Positions 1 through 8,105 of a stretch of DNA of 64,000 nucleotides are shown here, one piece after another. The stretch spans positions 445,657 to 509,656 of the forward strand of contig JANSYR010000003.1 of assembly GCA_024742285.1 (NCBI GenBank), written 5' to 3'. A model generated the notes under the pieces. That model did no database searches, was not told the origin of the DNA, and saw nothing but the letters and a program-made list of their open reading frames with translations. A program made the translations under genes and the position numbers. The DNA is from a bacterium (GTDB lineage: Bacteria > Myxococcota_A > UBA9160 > UBA4427). Every line of letters starts with the position of its first letter. Position 1 is the first letter of the stretch.

Positions 1-23
1 GGTCAGGGTCTGGAGATCCACGC

Positions 24-272
24 CTAGTCCTCTTCCACGCCGTGCTCGTGATCGATCTTCCCCATGCGCCAGGCGTAGAAGAAGATCAGCGCGACGAAGA
101 CGTAGATCGAGCCCTGCTGGGCGAAGAAGAAGCCGACCTGCAGGCCGCCCCACTCGATCCGGTTCAGCCAGTCGAGACCGAGGATCCCGAAGCCGAAAGA
201 CACGAGGAACCAGACGGCGAGGCAGAGCCCCACGAGACGCAGGTTGTCCTGCCAGTAGGTGGTCTTGCGCAA
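24..272 (-). CDS. DUF4212 small subunit of a sodium:solute symporter
   Basis: An 82-residue membrane protein with two hydrophobic segments (about residues 12-32 and 45-68). The motifs WFLVSFGFGI and FFFAQQGSIYVFV are typical of the DUF4212 family, small partners encoded just before a large sodium:solute (acetate-type) symporter subunit. The large subunit would lie beyond the left edge of the window. I chose the TTG start at 272 because AGGAG lies 7 bases upstream and the product then has the usual family length; a GTG at 392 would add an uncharacteristic charged extension. The gene is divergent from the P450 at 426. Confidence 0.85.
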   Translation of the reverse strand: MRKTTYWQDNLRLVGLCLAVWFLVSFGFGILGLDWLNRIEWGGLQVGFFFAQQGSIYVFVALIFFYAWRMGKIDHEHGVEED

Positions 273-425
273 GAAGAGGCTCCTGATTCGCGCGGACCGG
301 GACGGCGGCGCGGGCGATCGCCATCCGGAGTCCAGCGGATCGCGCCGTTGGGGGCAACCCTGCGGATCGTCGTCGCAGGAATGCTCGAGCACCTACAATG
401 AGGGACGCAACCGCCTGGAGTTCCG

Positions 426-1622
426 ATGTCCGAGTCCCTGGTCTTCAATCCCTTCAGCTACGAGATGCACGAGGATCCGTACCCGACCTACGCGCGGCTT
501 CGGGACGAGGCCCCCTGCCACCACAACGCGGAGATGGACTTCTGGACCTTGTCGCGCTTCGACGACGTCCTCGAAGGCTACCGGGACTGGGAGCGCTTCA
601 CGTCGACGAAGGGCGTGGCCCTCGAAGAAGTCGGGTCCGGAAGTGCGCCGTCGATGATCGGGATGGATCCGCCCGTCCAGACGAGGCTCCGCAAGCTGAT
701 CGTCCGGGAATTCAACCCGAAACGGGTGGGGGCGCTCGAGCCGCGGATCCGCGCATTGACGACCCGCTTCCTCGACGAGCTCGTCGAGTCCGGGGCGTGC
801 GATCTGATCGAGCGCTTCGCGGCGCGCTTGCCCTCCGACGTGATCTCGACGCTTCTCGGCGCGCCGTCCGAGGATCACGAGTCGCTCCGGACCTGGACGG
901 AGACCATGATGCACCGTGAGGACGGCGTGTCGTCGATCTCCCCCGCAGCTTCCGAAGCCTCGGGGAATCTGCTTCGCTACTTCGCCGATCTGATCCAGCG
1001 GAAGCGGAAGAAGCCGGGGGCGGACCTGATCTCCGGACTGGTCGAGGCGGAACTCGAGGGCCGGCGGTTGGACGATCGCGAGATCCTCGGTTTCTGCTTC
1101 CTGCTCATCTCCGGCGGCAACGAGACGACGGAGAAGCTGATCGCGAACACCGTGCACCAACTCTCCCGTCATCCGGCGCAGAAGGCCGCGATCGTCGAGG
1201 ACCCGGGGTGGATTCCCGCGGCGATCGAAGAGTCGTTGCGCTTCCGCAGCCCGACCCAGTACATGGTCCGGGCGGCGACCCGCGACGTCGGGCTACACGG
1301 ACGCACGATTCCCGCCGGCGATCGCGTGGTGCTCCTGATCGGTGCCGCGAATCACGACCCGCGCCGCTTCGACGAGCCGAATCGCTTCGATCTCCACCGG
1401 AACGCCGTGCAGCATCTCGCCTTCGGTTTCGGCCCCCATTTCTGTCTCGGCGCACGGCTGGCGCGACTCGAGGCGCGCGTCGCCATGGAGGAGATCCACG
1501 CCCGGCTGCCCGACTACGAAGTCGACGAGTCCGGTGTGAGCGTCGTCCATGCCGGGAACGTGGCCGGGCTCGCGACGCTCCCGATCCGCTTCAGTCCGTC
1601 GGCGCCGATCGGTTCGGCTTGA
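426..1622 (+). CDS. Cytochrome P450
   Basis: A soluble bacterial P450 of 398 residues. It has the I-helix motif GGNETT (about 230-235), the ExxR motif as EESLR (268-272) and the heme loop FGFGPHFCLG with Cys340 as thiolate ligand. There is no membrane anchor, so it would need separate ferredoxin partners; none is adjacent. The ATG is preceded by GGAG at about 7 bases. It is one of three P450s in the window, and the three differ in their I-helix and heme-loop residues. The substrate cannot be told from sequence; terpenoid, steroid or fatty-acid hydroxylation are typical for such class-I enzymes. Confidence 0.95.
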   Translation: MSESLVFNPFSYEMHEDPYPTYARLRDEAPCHHNAEMDFWTLSRFDDVLEGYRDWERFTSTKGVALEEVGSGSAPSMIGMDPPVQTRLRKLIVREFNPKRVGALEPRIRALTTRFLDELVESGACDLIERFAARLPSDVISTLLGAPSEDHESLRTWTETMMHREDGVSSISPAASEASGNLLRYFADLIQRKRKKPGADLISGLVEAELEGRRLDDREILGFCFLLISGGNETTEKLIANTVHQLSRHPAQKAAIVEDPGWIPAAIEESLRFRSPTQYMVRAATRDVGLHGRTIPAGDRVVLLIGAANHDPRRFDEPNRFDLHRNAVQHLAFGFGPHFCLGARLARLEARVAMEEIHARLPDYEVDESGVSVVHAGNVAGLATLPIRFSPSAPIGSA

Positions 1623-1629
1623 TGCGTGG

Positions 1630-2694
1630 CTAGCGTCCGCAGACGAGGTTGCAGGGCAGGTCCACGTGGAGGACCGCCCCGTTGGCGCAGTGGCACGCGC
1701 CATCCGCAGCGCGTCGGGACGCTCGCGCCGGCGCTGCCTGCGCCGGCGCGGCCGGACTCGGACCCTCGCGCGGGCTCTCGAAGGCGAGCTCGCCGGGCAT
1801 GCACTGGCTCCCCCCGGAGCTCGGACAGCCGGGTTTGTAGACGAGGCCCGCGACCGGCGTGAATCCGCGCGGCGTCCCGTTCCAGAACTTCACCGGGATC
1901 GTCTGTCGCTTGCCGTCGCGCCGGAGCTTGAAGACCTCGAAGTGGAGGTGCGGGCCGGTCGAGAAGCCGGTGTCGCCGGAGAGGCCGATCAGGTCCCCCT
2001 GTCGAACGCGCTGTCCGACCCGGGCGGGGCCGCCGTGTCGCAGGTGCGCGTAGATCGCGAAGGTCCCGTCGCGGTGTTCGATCACGACCCGGTTGTCCTT
2101 CTCGAACTCCCCGGTTCGCGTTCCGCTCGCGACCATGTCGTTGATCACCTCGACGATCACGCCGCCGCGGCTCGCCAGGATCGGCGTGCCCCAGGGCATC
2201 GGGAAGTCGAGGGCATAGGCGCCGAGCCCCTTGTGGCTGAACTTGCCGTTGTAGCCCTGGCTGATGCCGCGCCGCGTCCCGCCGCCGAAGGGCATGCGGT
2301 AGTGACGCGAGTCGTCGTGGACGGCGTTCGGATTCCCGCGCAGCATCGTGAACTTCGTCTCGTGGGCGTAGGCACGTCGCTGGTCGACGATCGCCGCGAC
2401 CCCCGCGTCGTAGCGCCCGCCGGGCTCCGCGCGGAGGGCGAAGGGCAGGGGCTGCAGCGGGCGGAGGTTCTCGAGGGTCGTCGGCTCTACGACGATCCAG
2501 GTCGACGCCTTGCGCCGACTCTGGATCTGGAACGTCACGAACTCTCCGCGGCGCACCGTGCGCAGGCACACCCGATCGTGGCAGGTCCACTCGGACGTCT
2601 CCTCGGTCGACGCCGCCGCGGCGTCCGCCAGCGGGCCGACGGCACCGGAGAGGAGGACGAGAGCCAGGGTCGGGACGAGGTCGGCGACGCGCAT
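1630..2694 (-). CDS. Secreted M23 family metallopeptidase
   Basis: A 354-residue protein with an N-terminal signal peptide (about 1-26) and a LytM/M23 domain near residues 140-265. Likely zinc and catalytic residues are His154 and Asp163 (HKGLGAYALDF), His217 and the HLH motif at 249-251 (GPHLHFEV). The family cleaves peptidoglycan cross-links or acts as an inactive envelope scaffold; here the full H-D-HxH set is present. A Cys-containing N-terminal domain and a Pro/Ala-rich, Cys-containing tail flank the peptidase. It converges with the P450, their stops 7 bases apart, and lies downstream of the HAF-repeat gene on the same strand. Confidence 0.9.
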   Translation of the reverse strand: MRVADLVPTLALVLLSGAVGPLADAAAASTEETSEWTCHDRVCLRTVRRGEFVTFQIQSRRKASTWIVVEPTTLENLRPLQPLPFALRAEPGGRYDAGVAAIVDQRRAYAHETKFTMLRGNPNAVHDDSRHYRMPFGGGTRRGISQGYNGKFSHKGLGAYALDFPMPWGTPILASRGGVIVEVINDMVASGTRTGEFEKDNRVVIEHRDGTFAIYAHLRHGGPARVGQRVRQGDLIGLSGDTGFSTGPHLHFEVFKLRRDGKRQTIPVKFWNGTPRGFTPVAGLVYKPGCPSSGGSQCMPGELAFESPREGPSPAAPAQAAPARASRRAADGACHCANGAVLHVDLPCNLVCGR

Positions 2695-2742
2695 GCGTCG
2701 CGTATCGGAGCCCCCGCTTCGTGGCTTGAAGGTCCGCGCGCG

Positions 2743-3843
2743 CTAGTCGGCGGGGGCCGGCGGGAGGACGATGACCCAGGCCTCGGTCGCGCCCTCGGGG
2801 TTTCGCCCCGTCCCGGCGATCGTTCGTCCGTCGTCGGAAATCGCCTCGGCGCGCTCGAGGTGCCAGTCCTTCGGGATGTCGATCCCGTTCGCGCCTGCGA
2901 CGGCCTCGACCGAGCGGAGGCCACGCGTTCGCGACCAGACGAAGGCCTCGCTCCCGCGCTTCGTCGTGCCGCGCCCGACGATCCATCGGCCGCCCTGCGA
3001 GACCGCGAGCGCCTCGCTGTCGTGGGCGCCTCCGGCGAGGTCGCCCAGGCCCCGCAGGCCGCCTCGAACGCTCCATCGGAAGGCTTCCGGCCCGCGCGCG
3101 CTCGTCCCGACCCCGACGACGACGCTCGCGTCCGGCGCGATGCCGCGCGCCTTGCTCTCGAAGGCGCCTCCGGAGAGGTCGCCGAGTCCGCGCGGCGCTT
3201 CGCCCTCGCGCCAGAGGGTCGCCTGCCACCCGCGCTCGGAGCTCGCGCCCCCGACGATGCTCTTTCCGTCCGCCGAGACGTCGTCTGCGCGGCTGCTCGG
3301 ACGTCCACCCTCGAGGCTTCCGAGGTCGACCATGCCCGTATCGCGGGTCCAGCGGAACGCGCGCGGCCAGGTCCGGACGCTGCGGATCGCCTGGGCCGTA
3401 CCGACCGCGACGGATCCGTCCCGGGAGACACCGATCGCGTCGTTCGAGAAGATGCCGCGAGGCAGATCGCCGAGGCCGAGCATTCCTTCACTCGCGCTCC
3501 AGCGGAAGCCCTCTTTGCCGGAGGAGGACTGGCTGGTCCCGACCACGACGCGACCGTCGCCGGAGATCGCGGTCGCGCGACTCACTCGCGCGCCGCCCTC
3601 GAGATCGCCGAGGGCCACCAGACCGGCGTCGGCATCCCAACGGAAGCCCTCCTCGCGATCGAACTCGTCGACGATCGACGCGCCCACGACGAAGCGCCCG
3701 TCGGCGCTCAGGTCGAGGGTCCGGCTGGCGAAGGCGCCGCCCGGGAGATCACCGAGCGCGTGGAAGCCCGCGGCCGTCTCCGCGCGAGCCGCACCCGACG
3801 AAGCGCAGAAGAGCAGCGTGAGGAGGAGGATCCGTCGAATCAC
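2743..3843 (-). CDS. Secreted HAF-repeat protein, seven repeats
   Basis: A 366-residue exported protein: signal peptide of about 21 residues (IRRILLLTLLFCASSGAARA) followed by seven repeats of roughly 45-50 residues with the pattern LGDLxGGxFxSxAxxVSxDGxVVVG. This is the extracellular HAF repeat. Seven such units could close as a beta-propeller, which is my inference. The last repeat is degenerate. The GTG start at 3843 overlaps the stop of the upstream GST gene in a GTGA junction, suggesting coupled translation, although the two products share no obvious role. Function unknown; probably a surface or periplasmic binding protein. Confidence 0.85.
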   Translation of the reverse strand: MIRRILLLTLLFCASSGAARAETAAGFHALGDLPGGAFASRTLDLSADGRFVVGASIVDEFDREEGFRWDADAGLVALGDLEGGARVSRATAISGDGRVVVGTSQSSSGKEGFRWSASEGMLGLGDLPRGIFSNDAIGVSRDGSVAVGTAQAIRSVRTWPRAFRWTRDTGMVDLGSLEGGRPSSRADDVSADGKSIVGGASSERGWQATLWREGEAPRGLGDLSGGAFESKARGIAPDASVVVGVGTSARGPEAFRWSVRGGLRGLGDLAGGAHDSEALAVSQGGRWIVGRGTTKRGSEAFVWSRTRGLRSVEAVAGANGIDIPKDWHLERAEAISDDGRTIAGTGRNPEGATEAWVIVLPPAPAD

Positions 3844-4637
3844 GGCGCCTGACGGGCCGCCGCGGCCTTCTCGACCTCGGCCCGGACCGCTTCGCCGTTC
3901 GCACGGAACATCGCGAGCACCGGCTCCGGGAGCCAGTCCGTCACCGACTTCGCGAAGGTCGGAAGCGACTCGACGCGTGCGAACCAGTCGCCCACCCGCG
4001 GTCGGGCCTCGACGAGCGTGTCCATCGCGAGATGGCGTAGGCGCAGCACGTACGGCAGGGCCGCCGCGTCGGCGAGTCCGAAGGTCTCGCCCGAGAGCCA
4101 GGGTTGCCCGGCGAGGGCCGCGTCCATGTCGTCGAGGAAGTCGAGATGGGCGTGGAGCGCGCCGACGAACTCGGGGGCCTCGACGCCGTGCTCGATCACC
4201 GAGCGACGCCGAGCGCGCTGGGCCGGGTCCGGGATCGCGGCGAGGTTCTTTTCTCGGACCTCTTCGGGCTGCTGGAGAAGAATCGCGCGCGGGCCGATCG
4301 CGAAGGTGATCACGCCGCATTGCGGATGCACCGAGTCGATCATCCTGGTCCACAGCCGGACGGCATGTCGTCCGGCCGGGTCCGTCGGCCGCAGGGGCTT
4401 CTCCGGATAGGCCTCGTCGACGTACTCGTTGATGAGCGTGCTCTCGACGAAGGCGCGGCCGTCGTCGACGAGGGTCGGGACGACGTGGCTCGGATTCAGC
4501 TTGACGTATTCGGGGTCGTGCTGACCGCCGCCGATCAGATCGATCTCGTGGGAGGTGTAATCGAGACCCTTGGCGTCGAGGACCAGGCGGACCTTCTGGG
4601 AGCAGGTCGAGGCGGCGTTGTGGTAGAGCTCGAGCAT
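3840..4637 (-). CDS. Glutathione S-transferase family protein
   Basis: A 265-residue cytosolic protein with an N-terminal thioredoxin-like GST domain (opening LELYHNAASTCSQKVRL, then NPSHVVPTL with the cis-proline, and ESTLINEY as the glutathione-binding segment) and a C-terminal helical domain (WLSGETFGLADAAALPYVLR). The Ser/Cys region near residues 9-12 is the likely catalytic site. Substrate unknown; detoxification or ring-cleavage isomerisation are usual roles. The ATG at 4637 is used because the open upstream extension has no GST similarity. It overlaps the HAF-repeat gene start by four bases. Confidence 0.9.
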   Translation of the reverse strand: MLELYHNAASTCSQKVRLVLDAKGLDYTSHEIDLIGGGQHDPEYVKLNPSHVVPTLVDDGRAFVESTLINEYVDEAYPEKPLRPTDPAGRHAVRLWTRMIDSVHPQCGVITFAIGPRAILLQQPEEVREKNLAAIPDPAQRARRRSVIEHGVEAPEFVGALHAHLDFLDDMDAALAGQPWLSGETFGLADAAALPYVLRLRHLAMDTLVEARPRVGDWFARVESLPTFAKSVTDWLPEPVLAMFRANGEAVRAEVEKAAAARQAP

Positions 4638-4846
4638 GGTGGGAGCGTAGCGTGCCGCGGGGTTCGCTCGGCTCGCACCCGGTCGGTATCTCTCAATGGC
4701 GACGACCGGCCAGCCGACTACCCTTCGAGGCGCACTTCTTCGAGACGCACGGTTTCGAACCGCGTTGGGGGACGCACTCGGCCGGACCATGGGGGATCCG
4801 CTCGAATCGCCCGCGAGCCCCGCGCAGAGAGTGGGGAAGCTTCGAC

Positions 4847-5929
4847 GTGGCACCTGGGAATCCGGACGACGCGACATCGACCCGGCGTTGGCTTCCGCTC
4901 GCGGCCGGCGGCGCCCTGGCCGTCGGCGGCTTCCTGGTCGGGCAGTGGTCGGCCGCGGTCGACTCGATCCCCCACGACGTCGCTGCCGAGGACATCTCGG
5001 CGGAAGAGATGGAGGCCGCCCTCGACCACGTGATCCGGGTGCCTCTCGCCTTCGAGCGGTCGCGGGAGCTGATCCGCCTGCTCGAACGACTGACCCCCGA
5101 GAACATCGGCGGCGCGCTCCAGGTCGTGGCCGAGCACCAGGAGCTCTGGGATCCGGTCGACCTCCAGCTGCTGACCTCGGCCTGGACGGCGATGGATCCG
5201 ATCGGTGCCGCCGAAGAGACGCAGACCTGGGTGCCGGAGATCCGGAGCGAGGTCGCCTTCCGGCTGGTGATCCGCGAATGGGCCACCGGAGATCGACAGC
5301 TCGAGGCCGTCGAATACGTCCAGACGCTGCCGGACGAGCGACTCTATGCCCTCGCGGGTGGCCCGCTCATTCGCGGCTGGGCCCTGTCCGGCGACGGCGA
5401 CTACGCGCTCGAGATGGCGCGGCTGCTCTGGGACAGCCGGACCCGACTCGACGTCGTGGACGGATACTGTCGCGGCGTCGTCCAGAGCGAGGGGCCTGAT
5501 CGGCTCCTCGAGATCGTGGAGGCGCTCGACCCCGCGCTCGAGGATGCCTTCGATCAGCGGCTGGCCCGGATCGGCCTGATCGTCGCCGCGCCTCTGCGTC
5601 CGGAGAAGGCGGCGGCGCTGCTTTCCAAGCTCATTCCGGGGGACGAGGAGCGGCAGGCGCGCTTCGAACCGGTCGTGCCGCGGATCGCCTCGAGCTGGCA
5701 GGACGAGGGCTTCGAGGCGCCGGCGGATTGGCTCGCGACGCTGCCCTCCTCGCGGTCGCGCAACAACGCGCTTGCGGCCCTGCTGCGCGACTGGCGGGCT
5801 TCGGCGCCCTCCGAGATGGGCAGCTGGTTCGAGGCCAGTCCGCTCGATCCGCAGCTCAAGGGCGACCTGCGGCGCGCGCTCGCGCCGCGCAAGGCGCGCG
5901 AGGTCGAGGTCGAGGCTGAGGCTTCCTGA
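4847..5929 (+). CDS. Membrane-anchored helical-repeat protein of unknown function
   Basis: Not a recognised family. The preferred GTG start (GGGGAAG 7 bases upstream) gives 360 residues with one transmembrane segment near residues 14-32 (PLAAGGALAVGGFLVGQW), then an all-helical region rich in Leu, Glu and Trp. Helical units of about 35-40 residues follow a pattern of Trp, acidic residue, Ala-rich helix, as in IREWATGD and LRDWRASAPSEMGSWFE. The frame is open further upstream to 4652. It resembles the protein at 10017-11336 in layout; the two flank the duplicated PEP-CTERM genes. It converges on 6096 with a bidirectional terminator between. Confidence 0.6.
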   Translation: MAPGNPDDATSTRRWLPLAAGGALAVGGFLVGQWSAAVDSIPHDVAAEDISAEEMEAALDHVIRVPLAFERSRELIRLLERLTPENIGGALQVVAEHQELWDPVDLQLLTSAWTAMDPIGAAEETQTWVPEIRSEVAFRLVIREWATGDRQLEAVEYVQTLPDERLYALAGGPLIRGWALSGDGDYALEMARLLWDSRTRLDVVDGYCRGVVQSEGPDRLLEIVEALDPALEDAFDQRLARIGLIVAAPLRPEKAAALLSKLIPGDEERQARFEPVVPRIASSWQDEGFEAPADWLATLPSSRSRNNALAALLRDWRASAPSEMGSWFEASPLDPQLKGDLRRALAPRKAREVEVEAEAS

Positions 5930-5983
5930 CCGACGTGCGGGTGGGCTCCGGCGGTCGAAGGCCTGAGGCTGGCGGCCGCCCAC

Positions 5984-6026
5984 AAAGAAAGAGGCCGCCT
6001 CGACGATGTCGAGACGGCCTCTTCTT
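5984..6026. terminator. Bidirectional rho-independent terminator
   Basis: Arms at 5991-6003 and 6009-6021 form a 13-bp stem with a single C-A mismatch and the loop CGATG. It is flanked by AAAGAAA on the left and TTCTT on the right, so it can stop transcripts from both sides; the U-rich tail is better for the minus-strand PEP-CTERM gene. A near-identical hairpin lies at 7982-8012 behind the paralogue. Confidence 0.85.
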
Positions 6027-6095
6027 GGACTGTGCTTCGAGCCGACCCAGCCGTGAGCGGATGCTCAGGAGAGGGGGGCTCTCAGCCGGTTCCGC

Positions 6096-7421
6096 TTAGC
6101 GGCGACCGCGGCGAACCGCCATCGTGCCGAGCAGGCCGACGCCCGCGAGCAGCGCCACCGCCGAAGCGGGCTCCGGGGTGAACACGAGGTTCATGCCGGA
6201 GAGCTGGGCGTTGATCTGCTGGCCACCCGTCGCGTCGGTTCGCTTGGAGTAGGAACCCGCCACGAGGCCGACGTTGCGGCGGAGACCCGTCGCGAACGAG
6301 GACACGGCGTCGTGTCCGTCACCGATCATGGTGTTGGTGTCGAGGATCGTCGCCGCACCCGCCATCCGCGTCGCCTGACGCGTGATGGTGATGTTGCCGG
6401 TCGTCCAGGCATACATGTGCTTGTTGGACGTGGCGCTCGGGAGCGGGAACGGGCCGGGGCCACCGTTGGTGTCGAAGCCGACGACGATGTTGCAGCCCGG
6501 CGGCAGCGCGGGGGCCGCCGTCGAGGTGCAGAAGCCGCCCGGGAGCGGGTTGTGCGGGTCGAGACCGAAGGTCTTGAGCGTACCCGGAGCCTGGCCGCCC
6601 GCGACCACGTAGTTCCAGCCCGCGCCGTTCCGGATCGCCGGGTTGCCGAGGATGCCGTCACCGAGCGGGTTGACGCCGATGACCGGCGCCTGGGCGGGCG
6701 TGCCGAGGGCGTCGATGTTCGGGCCACCGATGAAGAGGTCGCCGCCACCATCGAGGAGGAGCGTCGCCGTACCGGAGAAGCCGTTACCACCGCTGTAGGT
6801 GACAGAGACGCGCTCGAGACCACCGTTGAACGTGTCGGTGATGGTCGTGTTGATCGCCTGGCGATACTGGTAGTTCGGGTCCGTCGTGGCGAGGCCGTTG
6901 TTCTGGCCGAACGCGTTCAGGTTGCCGACGGAGAACACGCGGTTCGCGAAGGCGCGGGTGTCGGCGTTGCCGACGAAGCCGCTGGCGCTCTCCGTGAGAC
7001 CGCCGTTGAGGGTGCGGTCCGCACGCGGAGCGCTCGCCATGAACGAGGTCACGAGGTAGATCGCGACGTTGCCGAGCACCTGCGCGTCCTGGGTCCTCGT
7101 CTGGTTCATGAAGCCGGCCGGGAGCGTGAACGCCGAGCCGACCGCGCGCGGATCGCCGACGATCGAGGTCGCGCCGGGAACGCCGATGACGGGCGCCGTC
7201 GTGTTGCCTGCGCCCTGACCGAAGAACGCCTGTCGCTTGAAGTGGCAGCGCGCGTTGTCCGCGGAAGCGTCACAGGCCACCAGCGGCTGGTTCTGCGGGA
7301 TGTTGATGATGATGCCGTTCGTCTCGTGGTAGTTACCGGCGAGCCCGACCGCGCCGGCATTCCCAGCGAAGCCAGCGATCATCGCGACGGCGAGTGCGCC
7401 GCGAAGCCAGTTCTTGAACAT
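6096..7421 (-). CDS. PEP-CTERM sorting domain protein (tandem copy 1)
   Basis: A 441-residue exported protein with a signal peptide (about 1-24) and a C-terminal tripartite sorting signal: TPEPASAVALL, a hydrophobic helix, then an Arg-rich end (RRGRR). Exosortase would cut and anchor such a protein in the envelope; no exosortase gene is in this window. The mature part is rich in Gly, Asn, Thr and Ala with few charges, and has four cysteines in two pairs (CDASADNARC; CTSTAAPALPPGC). AAGGAG lies 7 bases before the ATG. It is a close paralogue of 8098-9420. Its structural role is unknown, though a matrix or filament protein is plausible. Confidence 0.88.
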   Translation of the reverse strand: MFKNWLRGALAVAMIAGFAGNAGAVGLAGNYHETNGIIINIPQNQPLVACDASADNARCHFKRQAFFGQGAGNTTAPVIGVPGATSIVGDPRAVGSAFTLPAGFMNQTRTQDAQVLGNVAIYLVTSFMASAPRADRTLNGGLTESASGFVGNADTRAFANRVFSVGNLNAFGQNNGLATTDPNYQYRQAINTTITDTFNGGLERVSVTYSGGNGFSGTATLLLDGGGDLFIGGPNIDALGTPAQAPVIGVNPLGDGILGNPAIRNGAGWNYVVAGGQAPGTLKTFGLDPHNPLPGGFCTSTAAPALPPGCNIVVGFDTNGGPGPFPLPSATSNKHMYAWTTGNITITRQATRMAGAATILDTNTMIGDGHDAVSSFATGLRRNVGLVAGSYSKRTDATGGQQINAQLSGMNLVFTPEPASAVALLAGVGLLGTMAVRRGRR

Positions 7422-7981
7422 CGAGTTTCTCCTTCAGATTGAATTCGTCGGAAGCTCAGGTCGGGTCGCTCTCGTCACGCGTACGACCCGCTTGCACTTC
7501 CTCATCCGCCTCGCCGAGGCGCGGCGCATGTCCTGTTCGGAAGGGGCCCATGGCCCTCATTCCATCTCTCTCTTGATCTTGATGTGACCAGGGGCATCCG
7601 TTCGTCGCGGATGCCCCATGTCCCCCATTTGTCCCTGACGGTGATTCTGATGCGAATCGCCCCCGGGAAGAAACACGCTGCACCCTATCACGGCCGCCTG
7701 TGCGACTGGTGAGAATTATCAACGAGAAGTCGTCTTTTCGGACATTTCCGTGACGGGCAAATCATCGGCAAAGTCGCCGGTCGAGATCTTAAATCTCAAA
7801 TGATTCCAGCGTTTTGAGGACATGAGTTGCGACTCTCTAGGTGGATCCTCATTGATCCCCCGGGGGCTCGCGAGTGTTCCTGAGGGGGCATCAGGTGTCG
7901 CGGAGTCGTGATTCGTCGCCCCAACTGCCCCCAGCCGCGGTGGCAGACGAGATGGACGAGGGCGCGACCCGGCCAAAGAAA
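7422..7981. other. Long leader and intergenic region of the first PEP-CTERM copy
   Basis: About 560 bases without a convincing gene between the start of PEP-CTERM copy 1 and the terminator of copy 2. It is less GC-rich than its neighbours in places (7700-7830) and contains a perfect inverted repeat at 7591-7617. A promoter for 6096-7421 must lie here, but I cannot assign -35 and -10 boxes with confidence. Small open frames in it have no family signature. Confidence 0.5.
7591..7617 (-). promoter_or_regulatory. Perfect hairpin in the PEP-CTERM leader
   Basis: GGGGCATCCG and CGGATGCCCC form a 10-bp perfect stem with a 7-base loop, about 170 bases upstream of the ATG at 7421. No T-run follows on either strand, so it is not a simple terminator. 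It may be a leader structure or an operator. Confidence 0.35.
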
Positions 7982-8018
7982 GAGGCCGCCTCGACGGAGT
8001 CGAGGCGGCCTCTTCTTT
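7976..8018. terminator. Bidirectional rho-independent terminator (second copy)
   Basis: A perfect 14-bp stem (arms 7982-7995 and 7999-8012) with loop GGA, flanked by AAAGAAA on the left and TTCTTTT on the right. The left arm and its A-rich flank match the terminator at 5984-6026, showing that the duplicated unit included the terminator. Confidence 0.88.
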
Positions 8019-8069
8019 TCAGGCCCTGCTTCCTGCCGTCTCTCCGAGGAGAGAGGCCCTCAGCGTGAT

Positions 8070-8105
8070 GTGCCTATCGGCGTGCCTATCGGCGTTCCTA
8101 CCGGC
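8070..8105. repeat. Three tandem 12-mers spanning a stop codon
   Basis: Units GTGCCTATCGGC at 8070, GTGCCTATCGGC at 8082 and GTTCCTACCGGC at 8094. On the minus strand each unit carries an in-frame TAG, so the PEP-CTERM gene ending at 8098 is followed by two further in-frame stops at 12-base intervals. Likely replication slippage over the gene's 3' end. Confidence 0.85.

Noticed and set aside
1549-3852. 767-codon open frame on the plus strand
   Set aside because: Opposite the M23 peptidase and HAF-repeat genes; its repeats are mirror images of the HAF repeats. No independent coding evidence.
7422-7981. Small open frames in the PEP-CTERM leader (for example 7456-7722 minus)
   Set aside because: No ribosome binding site, no family signature, and composition unlike neighbouring proteins.
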